A program made the position numbers and the translations under genes. From positions 62,001-126,000 of the forward strand of contig NZ_JAMZMJ010000013.1 of assembly GCF_024714495.1 (NCBI RefSeq): DNA of 64,000 bases, in the 5' to 3' direction. A model generated the notes under the pieces. It was not told the DNA's origin. It saw nothing but the letters and a program-made list of their open reading frames with translations, and did not search any database. The stretch comes from Marinoscillum pacificum (lineage in GTDB: Bacteria > Bacteroidota > Bacteroidia > Cytophagales > Cyclobacteriaceae). Shown in pieces: positions 18,101 through 25,803 of this stretch. Each line of letters begins with the position of its first letter. Position 1 is the stretch's first letter.

Positions 18101-19401
18101 ATGTTATACTTTCTAGCAAAGCCAATTAATACTTCATTGAGGTGATTTTCTTCGTCCAGGTTGTGACGGTTGATTTCAAGATAGAAATCATCACCAAAAA
18201 GGTCTAACCACCATTGTAAGGCTTCTTCAGCTTGATGCTCACCTACGTTTAAGACTAGATTCGGGATTTCACCGGCAAGTCCACCACTGGTAGCAATTAC
18301 ACCTTCTTTGTATTGTTCTATGAGTGCCTTGTCAATACGTGGATAGAGGCCGTAAAGACCTTCCATGTGTCCAAGTGAACAAAGCTTGATCAGGTTATTA
18401 TAACCGGTTTTGTTTTTAGCTAATAATACTTGTTGAAATCGTCTGTCTGGGTCATCTTTTGTAAACTGAAGTCTAGTACGATTTTCTGCTACATAAAACT
18501 CACAACCTACAATTGGCTTGATACCCTCTGCAAGAGCTGATCTTACAAATTTGAAGGCCCCAAACATGTTACCAAGATCCGTAAGGGCAACAGCGGGCAT
18601 TTCCAAAGCCTTCGCTTTGGCTACAATGGACTCAACATTTGGCGTAGCTTGTAGAACGGAGAATTGTGAGTGAACGTGCAAATGACAGAAAGGACCATTA
18701 ATCTCTTCTACAGATACTTTTCGATCAGTTAATTGACCTCCGGATTTTTCTCTAGCCCAGGCAAAGTTAGCTGCTTCCAGATCAGGAGCTTCATACTTGA
18801 TCGACTTAGGATCAGTACCATCATGAGTAGGAATGATTTCCCTACGCAAACACTCCATGAAGGCTTGAGCTGTGGCATCTACGTCATAGGCAGCATCGTG
18901 GGCATCATCAAAAGGCTTGCCGAAAAGTTTCTCATACAATTCGATAAGTCGAGGCATCTTAAGACGCCCGTTACCCATTCGTATGTCACAAAATTCTTTG
19001 GTGTCAAGACCCGTATCGATGTTTGGATACCCTTCTAACAGGTTTTCTTGCTCCATTCGCAAGTATTCCGCACCGATGATCTTGTTATCAAACTCAATGT
19101 TGTGTCCAATCAGGACTTCTGCACGCCTAACATCCTCAGAGAAGATGTCTAGTACTTCTTTGAGGTCTTTACCAACTTCTAAGGCACGGTCTGTAGATAT
19201 TCCGTGGACCTTCTGAGAGTTGAAGGGAATGGTAAATCCATCAGGCCTAATGATATGATTTCCTTGAGATATTAGATTTCCCTCAGGACCATGAAGCTGC
19301 CAGGCAATCTGGACAAGTCTTGGCCAGTTGTCAAAGTCAGTTAATGGAGCATTCTGATTTCTTGGTAAACCAGTAGTTTCCGTATCAAAGATTAAGTACA
19401 T
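15169..19401 (-). CDS. dnaE: DNA polymerase III alpha subunit with fused N-terminal DEDDh exonuclease
   Basis: Replicative polymerase of 1410 residues. Residues 1-~190 are a DnaQ-like proofreading exonuclease (FDTETTGLP with Asp6 and Glu8, GHNIEFDN, and AHDAAYDVDAT at the end). A PHP domain starts near residue 238 (HLHVHSQFS) and looks degenerate: Leu276 stands in TDLGNMFG where His is usual. The polymerase core contains PDIDIDFDNEGR near 649-660 and GPGRGSAAGS, then a helix-hairpin-helix and an OB fold (about 1235-1300, GGIITSVAHRT). The exonuclease-polymerase fusion is, to my knowledge, usual in Bacteroidota. ATG at 19401 is preferred because it matches the usual MYLIFDTET start; an in-frame TTG 12 codons upstream exists. 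Confidence 0.95.
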   Translation of the reverse strand: MYLIFDTETTGLPRNQNAPLTDFDNWPRLVQIAWQLHGPEGNLISQGNHIIRPDGFTIPFNSQKVHGISTDRALEVGKDLKEVLDIFSEDVRRAEVLIGHNIEFDNKIIGAEYLRMEQENLLEGYPNIDTGLDTKEFCDIRMGNGRLKMPRLIELYEKLFGKPFDDAHDAAYDVDATAQAFMECLRREIIPTHDGTDPKSIKYEAPDLEAANFAWAREKSGGQLTDRKVSVEEINGPFCHLHVHSQFSVLQATPNVESIVAKAKALEMPAVALTDLGNMFGAFKFVRSALAEGIKPIVGCEFYVAENRTRLQFTKDDPDRRFQQVLLAKNKTGYNNLIKLCSLGHMEGLYGLYPRIDKALIEQYKEGVIATSGGLAGEIPNLVLNVGEHQAEEALQWWLDLFGDDFYLEINRHNLDEENHLNEVLIGFARKYNIKVIAANELFYLDEEESKAHDVLICIKENEKQSTPIGRGRGFRPGLKNSSYYFKSEHEMKSAFTDLPEAIENIKELIDKVEEYKLERDVLLPAFEIPEEFKDPLDDEDGGKRGENAFLRHLTYEGAKKRYEEITPEIKERLDFELATIENTGYPGYFLIVQDFTTEARNMGVSVGPGRGSAAGSAVAYCIGITNVDPIAYDLLFERFLNPDRVSLPDIDIDFDNEGRERVIKYVVDKYGATQVAQIITYGTMAPKSAIRDAGRVMELPLPETDAIAKLIPEKPGAKFSKIWGEVPDLERMRHGKDLPSQVLNQAVVLEGSVRNTGVHACGVIITPDDLTKFVPLSKAKDSDLYVTQFDNSVVESAGMLKMDFLGLKTLSIIKTAIDNVRKRHGIEIDIDKVPLDDKVTYDLYQRGETNGTFQFESPGMQKHLRALKPDKLEDLIAMNALYRPGPMEYIPDFINRKHGKAEIVYDLADMEEYLAETYGITVYQEQVMLLSQKLAGFTKGEADVLRKAMGKKQRAVLDKMKPKFVEQAKEKGHAQDKLEKIWKDWEAFAAYAFNKSHSTCYSVVAYHTGYLKANYPAEYMASVLTHNQSNIEKVSFFMEECKSLGIKVLGPHVNESGMNFEVNAEGEIRFGLGAIKGTGESAVQAIIEERKENGPFKDIFDFASRVNLRAVNKKSFESLAKAGGFDCFEEFHRRQYIDPDDEGSTVVEKAIRYANKMQQEEESNQVSLFGGGGEGDSTVVMRPKIGRIEPYGDIEKLNIEKEMVGLYITGHPLDQYKFEMNYLTNCTVSDLKDLEAIKGRELRFGGIITSVAHRTTKKGKPFGQFTLEDFNDSYSFFLFGPDYINFKPLLETGWFMYVVGMVQPRWNGVDLELKIMQMEPLGEIRDKMAKGIELQMHLADVTRMLVNDLESYTKKYPGSCQLKVSITGIYEDRPIALEMSSRKMTIGLEDDFLKHLDQLDGINYRVITA

Positions 19402-19590
19402 GCAGCGTGGTGGTTTGCTTTTCTTAACAACCAACAAAATAAAAAAAATCCCACCACCTATTCTCTTTTGAGGACGATCAATTTAGTGTATGTGGAAAAC
19501 TTTTTGGTCAAAAGTCAAGGGGTGTTTATCTAATTGAAAGGCGTATTTGAATGAACAATTACATAGCTTTTGTCATCATCAATCTTAATA

Positions 19591-19992
19591 ATGAAAATGG
19601 ATTTAGAATACGATCAAAAACATTGTAAAATATATTATCATCCAGATATTCAGGCTGTTCACTTAGAATGGAATGGATTTTCTACACCGGCCCAATTCAA
19701 AGAGGCTTGTGGAAGAGCCTTGGAGTTAATTGTAGCTAAAAAGTCTAGTAAGGTTATCGCTGATAACAGAAAGTCCAGTGTAGTAAGCCAAGAGAATCAG
19801 GATTATCTAACCAATGTGTGGTTTCCTGCTGCTTTTGAAAAAGGATATAGGTCTTCAGCAATAGTTGTGGCGGAGAATGTCTTAAACCAGATGTCGGTAA
19901 AGAACATCGTTCAAAAAATGGATCAAGGAAAATTCGAGGTTCAGCATTGTCAGTCAGTAGATGAAGCAAGAGATTGGCTGGCATCAAAATAG
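19591..19992 (+). CDS. small hypothetical protein, possible STAS/SpoIIAA-like fold
   Basis: About 133 residues, soluble, without signal peptide. The opening (HCKIYYHPDIQAVHLEWNG, then FKEACGRALELIVAKKSSKVIADNRK) reads like a strand-helix-strand unit in which a short statement of strand, a Lys-rich helix and an Asp-containing strand resemble the STAS/SpoIIAA-like proteins found in Bacteroidota. NVWFPAAFEKGYRSSAIVV and ARDWLASK continue the pattern. Function unknown; signalling or binding roles are typical. ATG at 19591 is chosen; TTG at 19570 and ATG at 19597 are alternatives. It is divergent from dnaE. Confidence 0.6.
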   Translation: MKMDLEYDQKHCKIYYHPDIQAVHLEWNGFSTPAQFKEACGRALELIVAKKSSKVIADNRKSSVVSQENQDYLTNVWFPAAFEKGYRSSAIVVAENVLNQMSVKNIVQKMDQGKFEVQHCQSVDEARDWLASK

Positions 19993-20000
19993 TTAATAGG

Positions 20001-20024
20001 GCATCAGACTAAACTATCTGATGC
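20001..20024. repeat. hairpin after the small hypothetical gene
   Basis: GCATCAGA and TCTGATGC form a perfect 8-base-pair stem with an 8-base loop ten bases after the stop. No T-run follows, so it may be a weak terminator or an mRNA 3'-end stabiliser. Confidence 0.45.
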
Positions 20025-20289
20025 TCGTATTTCTGCTCATTTACTTTAACAATCAGCTGAAATTTGATACAACAAACCCTTGTTTTTCTTCCTTAATCGA
20101 TTTCGCATTTACTGATTTTTCAGTTCAGAGTTGATTCTTGTACTGGAATGATACCCACCCAATACCACTTATGCAAACCAGGTATTGATATGTTATTCAT
20201 AGAGATTTTCTGGATTTTGCGATTTACTGTACTCTAAAAAACCTGCATTTAAATGTGAATTGAGCCGATATGCTCATGATATTGTTGTA

Positions 20290-20325
20290 AAACCGTTAGG
20301 GGATTTGAAAAATAGCTAACGGTTT
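20290..20325. repeat. 10-bp inverted repeat in the ABC operon promoter
   Basis: AAACCGTTAG (20290-20299) and CTAACGGTTT (20316-20325) are perfect inverted repeats 16 bases apart. They bracket the TTTG minus-33 element at 20304-20307, so they could be a second regulator site or an older terminator. The rest of the 385-base gap from 19993 to here shows nothing else I can name. Confidence 0.55.
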
Positions 20326-20335
20326 ATTACTATTG
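20304..20335 (+). promoter_or_regulatory. promoter of the ABC transporter-GntR operon
   Basis: TTTG at 20304-20307 is followed after 20 bases by TACTATTG (20328-20335), one mismatch from the Bacteroidota minus-7 consensus TAnnTTTG. Transcription would start near 20341-20343, about 35 bases before the first ATG. Confidence 0.65.
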
Positions 20336-20361
20336 TACTGTTATACATAAGTAATACAGTA
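20336..20361. promoter_or_regulatory. palindromic operator, probable GntR/YtrA site
   Basis: TACTGTTATAC (20336-20346) and GTAATACAGTA (20351-20361) are inverted repeats matching at 9 of 11 positions around the spacer ATAA. The site begins at the base after the minus-7 box and covers the expected transcription start, the place a repressor would bind. The operon's third gene encodes a GntR-type regulator, so autoregulation is the simplest reading (inference). Confidence 0.65.
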
Positions 20362-20377
20362 AAACATTATAGTCATT

Positions 20378-21196
20378 ATGATTAAAATACAATCACTTAG
20401 GTATTCGCATAGCAAGAAAACAAAGCTGTATGAAGACCTCTCCTTTGAAATGACTCCAGGGAGTATTACAGGAGTGCTCGGTAAAAATGGTGCTGGGAAA
20501 ACCACCTTGTTGAAGATTATTGTCGGAATGCTTTATCCCAAATCAGGCAAAGTGCAAGTAGGTGAATACATCCCAGCAGATCGGAAGCCGTCATTTTTAG
20601 AAGGAGTCTATTATTTGCCAGAGGAATTCTATCTGCCAGGAATTTCAGTGACTAATTATATTAAGGCCAATGCAGGTTTTTACCCAAAGTTTGATCATCA
20701 ACAGATGAATAGTCATCTAGCGGAGTTTGAAATTCCGACTAATGTGAAGTTGAGTAACATGTCTTATGGTCAGAAGAAGAAGTTTCTGATTGCTTTTGCA
20801 TTGGCTACCAAGTGTGATCTACTAGTTCTTGATGAACCAACAAATGGGTTGGATATTCCATCCAAGGCATTGTTCAGAAAACTAATTGCCGGTTCAATCG
20901 AAGAAAATCAGTTAGTCCTAATCTCTACTCATCAGGTGAAAGATGTCGAAAATCTGATCGATCGAATTATGATAATTGATGATGGCAATGTGGTGATGGA
21001 AAAAGAGATGTTGGACATCTCTGAGCGCTTAAGGTTTGCATCGGTGAAGGATTTGGATGGTATAAATCCATTGTATTCAGAAGTTAGTCCAGGCGGATAT
21101 CGGGTGATTTTGCCTGAAGGCGATTTAGAGTCTTCTGTGGATATTGAATTATTGTTTAACGCCATTACTAAAGGCATAAAACTAGACGGGAAATGA
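20378..21196 (+). CDS. ABC transporter ATP-binding protein
   Basis: Cytosolic ATPase of 272 residues. Walker A is GKNGAGKTT, the signature reads MSYGQKKKF (a variant of LSGGQ), Walker B with catalytic Glu is LLVLDEPTNGLD, and the switch His is in LISTHQVKD. The organisation matches the YtrB/CcmA-like exporters that pair with small membrane proteins and a YtrA-type GntR regulator. It is first in an operon: the next ATG overlaps its stop (ATGA). The likely role is export of, or resistance to, an envelope-active compound, or envelope stress response; the substrate is unknown. The operon carries its own promoter and palindrome upstream. Confidence 0.9.
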   Translation: MIKIQSLRYSHSKKTKLYEDLSFEMTPGSITGVLGKNGAGKTTLLKIIVGMLYPKSGKVQVGEYIPADRKPSFLEGVYYLPEEFYLPGISVTNYIKANAGFYPKFDHQQMNSHLAEFEIPTNVKLSNMSYGQKKKFLIAFALATKCDLLVLDEPTNGLDIPSKALFRKLIAGSIEENQLVLISTHQVKDVENLIDRIMIIDDGNVVMEKEMLDISERLRFASVKDLDGINPLYSEVSPGGYRVILPEGDLESSVDIELLFNAITKGIKLDGK

Positions 21197-22038
21197 AAAC
21201 AAGTAATGTGTTTAGTACGGGTAGGTTTGGTGAACTAATTCGGCAATTTGTTTTACACAATTACCAGTCGCTTTTGATGGGAATGCTCGTAGTGTTGGGG
21301 TTATCTACAATTATTACGGGGATTTTTAAAATAATGGGAGGTGTAAGTCAGACGAGTGATAGTTTCCATTTTGCTTTATTTCTATTTGGTTATTTTATTC
21401 TGGGCGGATTTTATATCAGCTCTGCTTTTTCATCATTTAGATCAAAAGAGAAAGCATTTGGATATCTGATGACTCCAGGTTCTGTACTAGAGAAATATAT
21501 TGTGGAATTTATATTCTACCCTCTACTTTTTGTTGTGTTGTATCCTGTACTTTTTATGTTAGGATACGAACTAAGTACATTCATAGCGTCGGTTATTCGG
21601 TCTAATCCATTTCAGCCATTTGATATGATCGGCTTCACAGATCAGGTTTTTTACCTTAGGGATTTTGAAATTGTGGAAGGCGAAATAAGAGAAGTTTCTA
21701 GCACAAACGTTGTTGGACTTGGCTTTTCCATCATATTCGCTATAGCGATGATGTTCTTTTTAGGTGCGGTTAGTTTTTCCAAATATCCTTTATTGAAAAC
21801 GCTGTTCTTCAGTGTGGTTTATGTAGGTGTCTGTACCTGGTTAGTGTATTTTTTTATGGGATACCTGGAGTGGGGTAGGCATTTTCGGTTGACAAGTGAG
21901 GATGCATTTTTTTCACCTATTGGATCCGAAGGAGTTGATAATCTTACTAAGGTCACTTTTTTTGGTTTGTTTCTGTTGTTATTCGGAATAGTGTTTATGG
22001 TGGTTTCATTTATGAAACTCAAGGAAAAGGAGGTGTGA
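21193..22038 (+). CDS. ABC transporter membrane subunit (probable)
   Basis: A 281-residue protein with about six hydrophobic segments, for example SLLMGMLVVLGLSTIITGIF, ALFLFGYFILGGFYIS, FYPLLFVVLYPVLFML, IIFAIAMMFFLGAV and LFGIVFMVVSF. No family signature was recognised, but its start overlaps the ATPase stop (ATGA) and the regulator begins one base after its stop, so it is almost certainly the permease partner. The first cytosolic segment (FRSKEKAFGYLMTPGSVLEKYIVE) is the usual contact loop for the ATPase in ABC-2-like permeases. Confidence 0.7.
   Translation: MKTSNVFSTGRFGELIRQFVLHNYQSLLMGMLVVLGLSTIITGIFKIMGGVSQTSDSFHFALFLFGYFILGGFYISSAFSSFRSKEKAFGYLMTPGSVLEKYIVEFIFYPLLFVVLYPVLFMLGYELSTFIASVIRSNPFQPFDMIGFTDQVFYLRDFEIVEGEIREVSSTNVVGLGFSIIFAIAMMFFLGAVSFSKYPLLKTLFFSVVYVGVCTWLVYFFMGYLEWGRHFRLTSEDAFFSPIGSEGVDNLTKVTFFGLFLLLFGIVFMVVSFMKLKEKEV
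22027..22034 (+). promoter_or_regulatory. strong Shine-Dalgarno sequence before the GntR gene
   Basis: AAGGAGGT lies five bases before the ATG at 22040, inside the end of the permease gene. Such a perfect site is rare in this window, where almost all starts lack one, and it may boost regulator translation from the polycistronic message. Confidence 0.7.
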
Positions 22039-22039
22039 A

Positions 22040-22390
22040 ATGGAGTTTGAAAGCAGTCAGAGTATTTTTTCTCAGATAGCAGAGAGTCTGTCAGAAAAGA
22101 TATTAAAACAACAGTATGAAGTCGGTGAGAAAATACCGTCGGTCCGAGAATTGGCCGCTGAGGTGGGAGTAAATCCGGTAACCATTATGCGTACTTTCAA
22201 TGAATTGCAATCAAAAGGCATCATTGAGAACAAACGAGGTATTGGATATTTTGTCACAGAAAAAGCAATAGATCTCATTCGAAATGAGAAAAAGGCGGTC
22301 TTTTTCGAAAAAGTGCTTCCTGATTTTATTCATCAATCTGAGCTTCTCGGCATTTCAAAAGAAGAGCTCAAGTCACACCTCAATCTCTAA
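22040..22390 (+). CDS. GntR family transcriptional regulator, YtrA subfamily
   Basis: A short regulator of 116 residues. The N-terminal winged helix is clear: QIAESLSEKIL, EKIPSVRELAAEVGVNPVTIMRTFNELQ and the wing GIGYFV. The C-terminal part is only about 40 residues of helix, as in the YtrA subgroup, which lacks a large ligand domain and normally controls a neighbouring ABC transporter gene set. It follows the permease gene at once, and a 26-base palindrome sits on the operon promoter, so repression of its own operon is likely. What relieves repression is unknown; in the subfamily it is often an envelope-active antibiotic. Confidence 0.9.
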   Translation: MEFESSQSIFSQIAESLSEKILKQQYEVGEKIPSVRELAAEVGVNPVTIMRTFNELQSKGIIENKRGIGYFVTEKAIDLIRNEKKAVFFEKVLPDFIHQSELLGISKEELKSHLNL

Positions 22391-22406
22391 CTAAAAACAG
22401 AATCAA

Positions 22407-23144
22407 ATGAAAACGAGCAATATTGTATTAACTATTTTTCTAGTAGGGTTCCTCTTTTATTGGATTGGCGTATTTGCCGAAATCAGAGTGAGAGGTGAAT
22501 ATATTGGCGATAGTTATGTGAGAAATAGTGAAGTGATTTGTAAGGAATCACAAGCTATTACTTTGCCTTCTTTTGAAGTCATTAATCTTAGTGGCCTCAA
22601 ATTCAATGGTTTCATTGAGCTAAAAGGTGTTGGTCCATCGACTATTGAGGTTTATGCTACGGAAGAGATAAAAACTGAAGTTTACTATCGAGTGGCTAAT
22701 GATACGCTGTATATCGATCGGGTAGATCCTATGCCTGTGTGTGAGTCATTTCAGTTGAGTCTGGGAACAATGAAACCATCCATTGTGATGGACTCCATGT
22801 CAGTGAATTTGATCTTTAAGGACAGCCTGGAGCAATTATCTATATCTGGACGGGCAATGAAGGTTGTGACTCAGGTATTGCCTGATTCATCACTATTTAT
22901 TAAGGAAATGAAAGTTTCACTGGATTTCCAATCCGATATTTTTATGAATCAGCCTTTTATTATTGATCAGTTGACAGGGACTGTGAATAATAGCTCGAAA
23001 TTTCACCTTAATTCGTGTATGCTAAAATCCGCTAATGTTGGGTTAGGAAGACGTTCATCGATCATTCGTGGAGAAACCTATATGAATCCATCCTACATGG
23101 GTGGTGTAACTTTGAGCTATCAGCAGGGGCAAGTGAATCAATGA
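22407..23144 (+). CDS. membrane-anchored protein, DUF2807/GIN-like beta-helix region
   Basis: A 245-residue protein with one N-terminal membrane helix (IVLTIFLVGFLFYWIGVFA) and a beta-rich exported part with repeating features such as FEVINLSGLKFNGFIELKG, TIEVYATEEI, LNLIFKD-like turns and NNSSKFHLNSC. This resembles the head (GIN) domain DUF2807, putative autotransporter-like adhesins common in Bacteroidota. It lies 16 bases after the GntR gene, so it belongs to the ABC operon. It may be an extracytoplasmic accessory of the exporter; the link is inferred from position only. A terminator follows. Confidence 0.55.
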   Translation: MKTSNIVLTIFLVGFLFYWIGVFAEIRVRGEYIGDSYVRNSEVICKESQAITLPSFEVINLSGLKFNGFIELKGVGPSTIEVYATEEIKTEVYYRVANDTLYIDRVDPMPVCESFQLSLGTMKPSIVMDSMSVNLIFKDSLEQLSISGRAMKVVTQVLPDSSLFIKEMKVSLDFQSDIFMNQPFIIDQLTGTVNNSSKFHLNSCMLKSANVGLGRRSSIIRGETYMNPSYMGGVTLSYQQGQVNQ

Positions 23145-23161
23145 GATAAGTAGCAAAATAT

Positions 23162-23193
23162 AAGGCCTTAAGGATTTCCTCAAGGCCTTTTTT
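23162..23193. terminator. bidirectional terminator
   Basis: AAGGCCTTAAGG and CCTCAAGGCCTT form a 12-position stem with one A-C mismatch around ATTT, followed by a T-run. It lies between the ABC-GntR operon and the convergent permease gene. Confidence 0.75.
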
Positions 23194-23195
23194 CG

Positions 23196-25622
23196 TTATT
23201 CATTTCTAAGAGAGGAAACCGGATTGGCTCTGGCAGCCTTCCAGCTTTGGATGCTCATGGTCAGCCAGGCTATTGCACAAGCAGCAATACCTGCTGCTAA
23301 GAATACCCAAACCTTAATATCGGTTCTGTAAACAAAATCATCAAGCCATGCTTTCATCGCAAAGTATGAGATAGGGGAAGCTATCAAGAAAGCAACTGCT
23401 ACTAGTTTGATGAAGCTCATGGATAGTCTGTTTACGATATGTGCTACCGTAGCCCCTAGCACTTTTCGGATACCTATTTCTTTGCGTTTTTGTTCTGCAG
23501 TAAATGAGGCTAGGCCAAATAGTCCTAAACAAGCAATGAAAATTGCCAGAAAGGCAAATACTCCAAAAATCTGACCTACTTTTTGTTCGTTAGCATAGAT
23601 ACGGTCAAATCGCTCATCCATAAAACTGTAAGCAAAAGGTTGACCTGGAGCCATTCTATCCCATATTTCTTCGAGGTATTTAATGGTTGCTTCAGTTTCA
23701 GTAGGCTCTACTTTCAACGCAACATATCCAGTTCTTTTACCAATGTGGAAGACTAGCGGATTGATATTTGATCTAAGAGATTCGTAATGGAAGTCCTCTA
23801 CTATTCCAATTACACGGTAGCTTACAGCATACATGGAGTCCTGATCTCCACCATGATTGGAAATGAAATCACCAACTTTGATATTCATCTGATTGGCAGC
23901 AGTTTGGTTAAGAATTGCCGCTGTAGAATCGGTTGGATATTCTTTCGAAAAGGCTCTTCCACCCACGATTTTCATATCCAAAGTGCTCAGATAATCGAAA
24001 TCAATGTAGTGATTGCTTAGAATATGAGTTTCATTGGTATTAACGTTCTTTCCTGGATAATAAACGTTGTTATTATTCGTCGTTCCAACTGGTAGGAAAG
24101 AAGCTACAGTTGCAGCTTTTACTCTGGAATCTCTTAGTGCTTCATTTTTAAATGCTTGAACATTGTCTCTTAGAATCCATGCATCATTGATCATTAAGAT
24201 CTGGTTTTTATCAAAGCCCAATTTCTTATTTTGAATATAGGAGAGCTGATTGAATACAATAGCTGTCCCAACAATCATGATGATTGAAACGGTAAACTGC
24301 ATCACCACCAATACACTTCTTAACCCGCCACTTTTAAAACCTAAATTAAGTTTGCCTTTTAGGGTCTCTGCAGGTCTGAATTTGGATAGATAAAATGCAG
24401 GGTAGCTACCTGATAATAACCCAACTACTATCATGATTAAAGCTATAATAGCTAAAAATTGAGTGGAGAATAGTTGTGAGATTTGAAGGCTTTTTCCTGC
24501 TAAATCATTGAAATAGGTCATTAGCAGTGAAGTGAGGCCAAGTGCTAAAATGGTTGAGATCAAGGAAATTAACATGGCTTCAGAGATAAACTGCTTGATC
24601 AGCTGTCCTCTGAAGGCACCCATTACTTTTCTTATTCCAACTTCTTTCGCCCGATTAGCTGATCGAGCTGTGGCTAAATTCATGAAGTTGATACACGCTA
24701 AAATCAAGATGAATAATCCAATTGCAGAGAAGATATATACATATTTGATATCTCCATTAGCCTCTAATTCACCTAGTTTATCGCTGTATAAATGGATGTC
24801 TAATAGTGGAACCAGATACAAGCCAGCATAATCGCCCTGAGCTTGAAATTGTTCCATATCCAGATTCATAAATTGCTTAATTTCTGGGCCAAGTTTGGTG
24901 TCTATCAAATCTGGAAATTTAGCTGTAAGTTCTTCAGGTTGAGTTCCTTCTGAGAGTTTTAAGTACGTGTTGAAGTTAAAACTCATCCACATTTTACCTT
25001 TAGCTTCCTCACGATCCAGCATTGTTAGCATGACATTATAATGGAAGTGATTATTATCTGGAAGGTCCTTGTATACACCTGTTACTTCATAATCCTCTTT
25101 GTTGTCAAGAACAACCATCTGTCCCACAGGATCCATCTTGCCAAATATTTTGGTAGCTGTGGTTTCGTCCAATACCAGAGTTTTTGGCCTGTTTAAGCAG
25201 GTTTCTGGATCTCCATAGAGTAAGTCTACTCCCCAGAATGTGAAGAAATTGGGGTCAGAGAATACCACATTTTCTTCTTTGAAAGTCAACTCTTGCCCTT
25301 TTCGTTTGATGAACCAGTTGCCAGAAGTTCTGAACCGAAAAGCATCTTCCACTTCAGGATAGTCCGCTTTCATGGTTTCTGCGGCTGGAGCACTCATCAG
25401 CGCGGTGATGAATTCATTCCCATTGATGGATCCACTGAAATCCATTCGGTAAATGTTTTGAGAAAATGGCGATGCTTTGTCATAGCTGAATTCATCTGAT
25501 ACAAAAAGTGAGATGAATAAAAAGCAAGTAAGCCCGATGGATAGTCCTAGAATGTTGATAGCACTGTAGAACTTTTGCTTCCGGAGATTTCGGAAAGCAA
25601 CAACTATGTAATTGCGAATCAT
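23196..25622 (-). CDS. MacB-type ABC transporter permease (FtsX family)
   Basis: A large membrane protein of about 808 residues typical of Bacteroidota, made of two FtsX/MacB halves. The N-terminus AFRNLRKQKFYSAINILGLSIGL is the family's opening membrane helix, followed by a large extracytoplasmic MacB core domain. EVGIRKVMGAFRGQLIKQFISE in the middle and EIGIRKVLGATVAHIVNRLS near the end are the coupling-helix motifs of the two halves. It carries no ATPase domain and no ATPase gene is adjacent, so it must pair with a remote ATPase. Start: ATG at 25622 fits the family; an in-frame ATG at 25697 would add 25 residues without homology. Substrate unknown. Confidence 0.85.
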   Translation of the reverse strand: MIRNYIVVAFRNLRKQKFYSAINILGLSIGLTCFLFISLFVSDEFSYDKASPFSQNIYRMDFSGSINGNEFITALMSAPAAETMKADYPEVEDAFRFRTSGNWFIKRKGQELTFKEENVVFSDPNFFTFWGVDLLYGDPETCLNRPKTLVLDETTATKIFGKMDPVGQMVVLDNKEDYEVTGVYKDLPDNNHFHYNVMLTMLDREEAKGKMWMSFNFNTYLKLSEGTQPEELTAKFPDLIDTKLGPEIKQFMNLDMEQFQAQGDYAGLYLVPLLDIHLYSDKLGELEANGDIKYVYIFSAIGLFILILACINFMNLATARSANRAKEVGIRKVMGAFRGQLIKQFISEAMLISLISTILALGLTSLLMTYFNDLAGKSLQISQLFSTQFLAIIALIMIVVGLLSGSYPAFYLSKFRPAETLKGKLNLGFKSGGLRSVLVVMQFTVSIIMIVGTAIVFNQLSYIQNKKLGFDKNQILMINDAWILRDNVQAFKNEALRDSRVKAATVASFLPVGTTNNNNVYYPGKNVNTNETHILSNHYIDFDYLSTLDMKIVGGRAFSKEYPTDSTAAILNQTAANQMNIKVGDFISNHGGDQDSMYAVSYRVIGIVEDFHYESLRSNINPLVFHIGKRTGYVALKVEPTETEATIKYLEEIWDRMAPGQPFAYSFMDERFDRIYANEQKVGQIFGVFAFLAIFIACLGLFGLASFTAEQKRKEIGIRKVLGATVAHIVNRLSMSFIKLVAVAFLIASPISYFAMKAWLDDFVYRTDIKVWVFLAAGIAACAIAWLTMSIQSWKAARANPVSSLRNE

Positions 25623-25803
25623 GATTCTATTAGTTTGGTTTGAGTTGATCTTTAGGTTTCTATGCATTAGATGCAAAGAGTTGGTGACAGGTTGCATCAG
25701 TATAATACTATTTATTAAATGGTATTATGTAATGCAAGGTTGTGATTGAGAGGGATATTGTGATGAATGGTTCGAAAATGTGATGAAGGGAAATTATTGG
25801 AGA

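Noticed and set aside
25623-25697. Longer start for the MacB-type permease
   Set aside because: The additional 25 residues have no resemblance to the family opening, which begins at the ATG at 25622.
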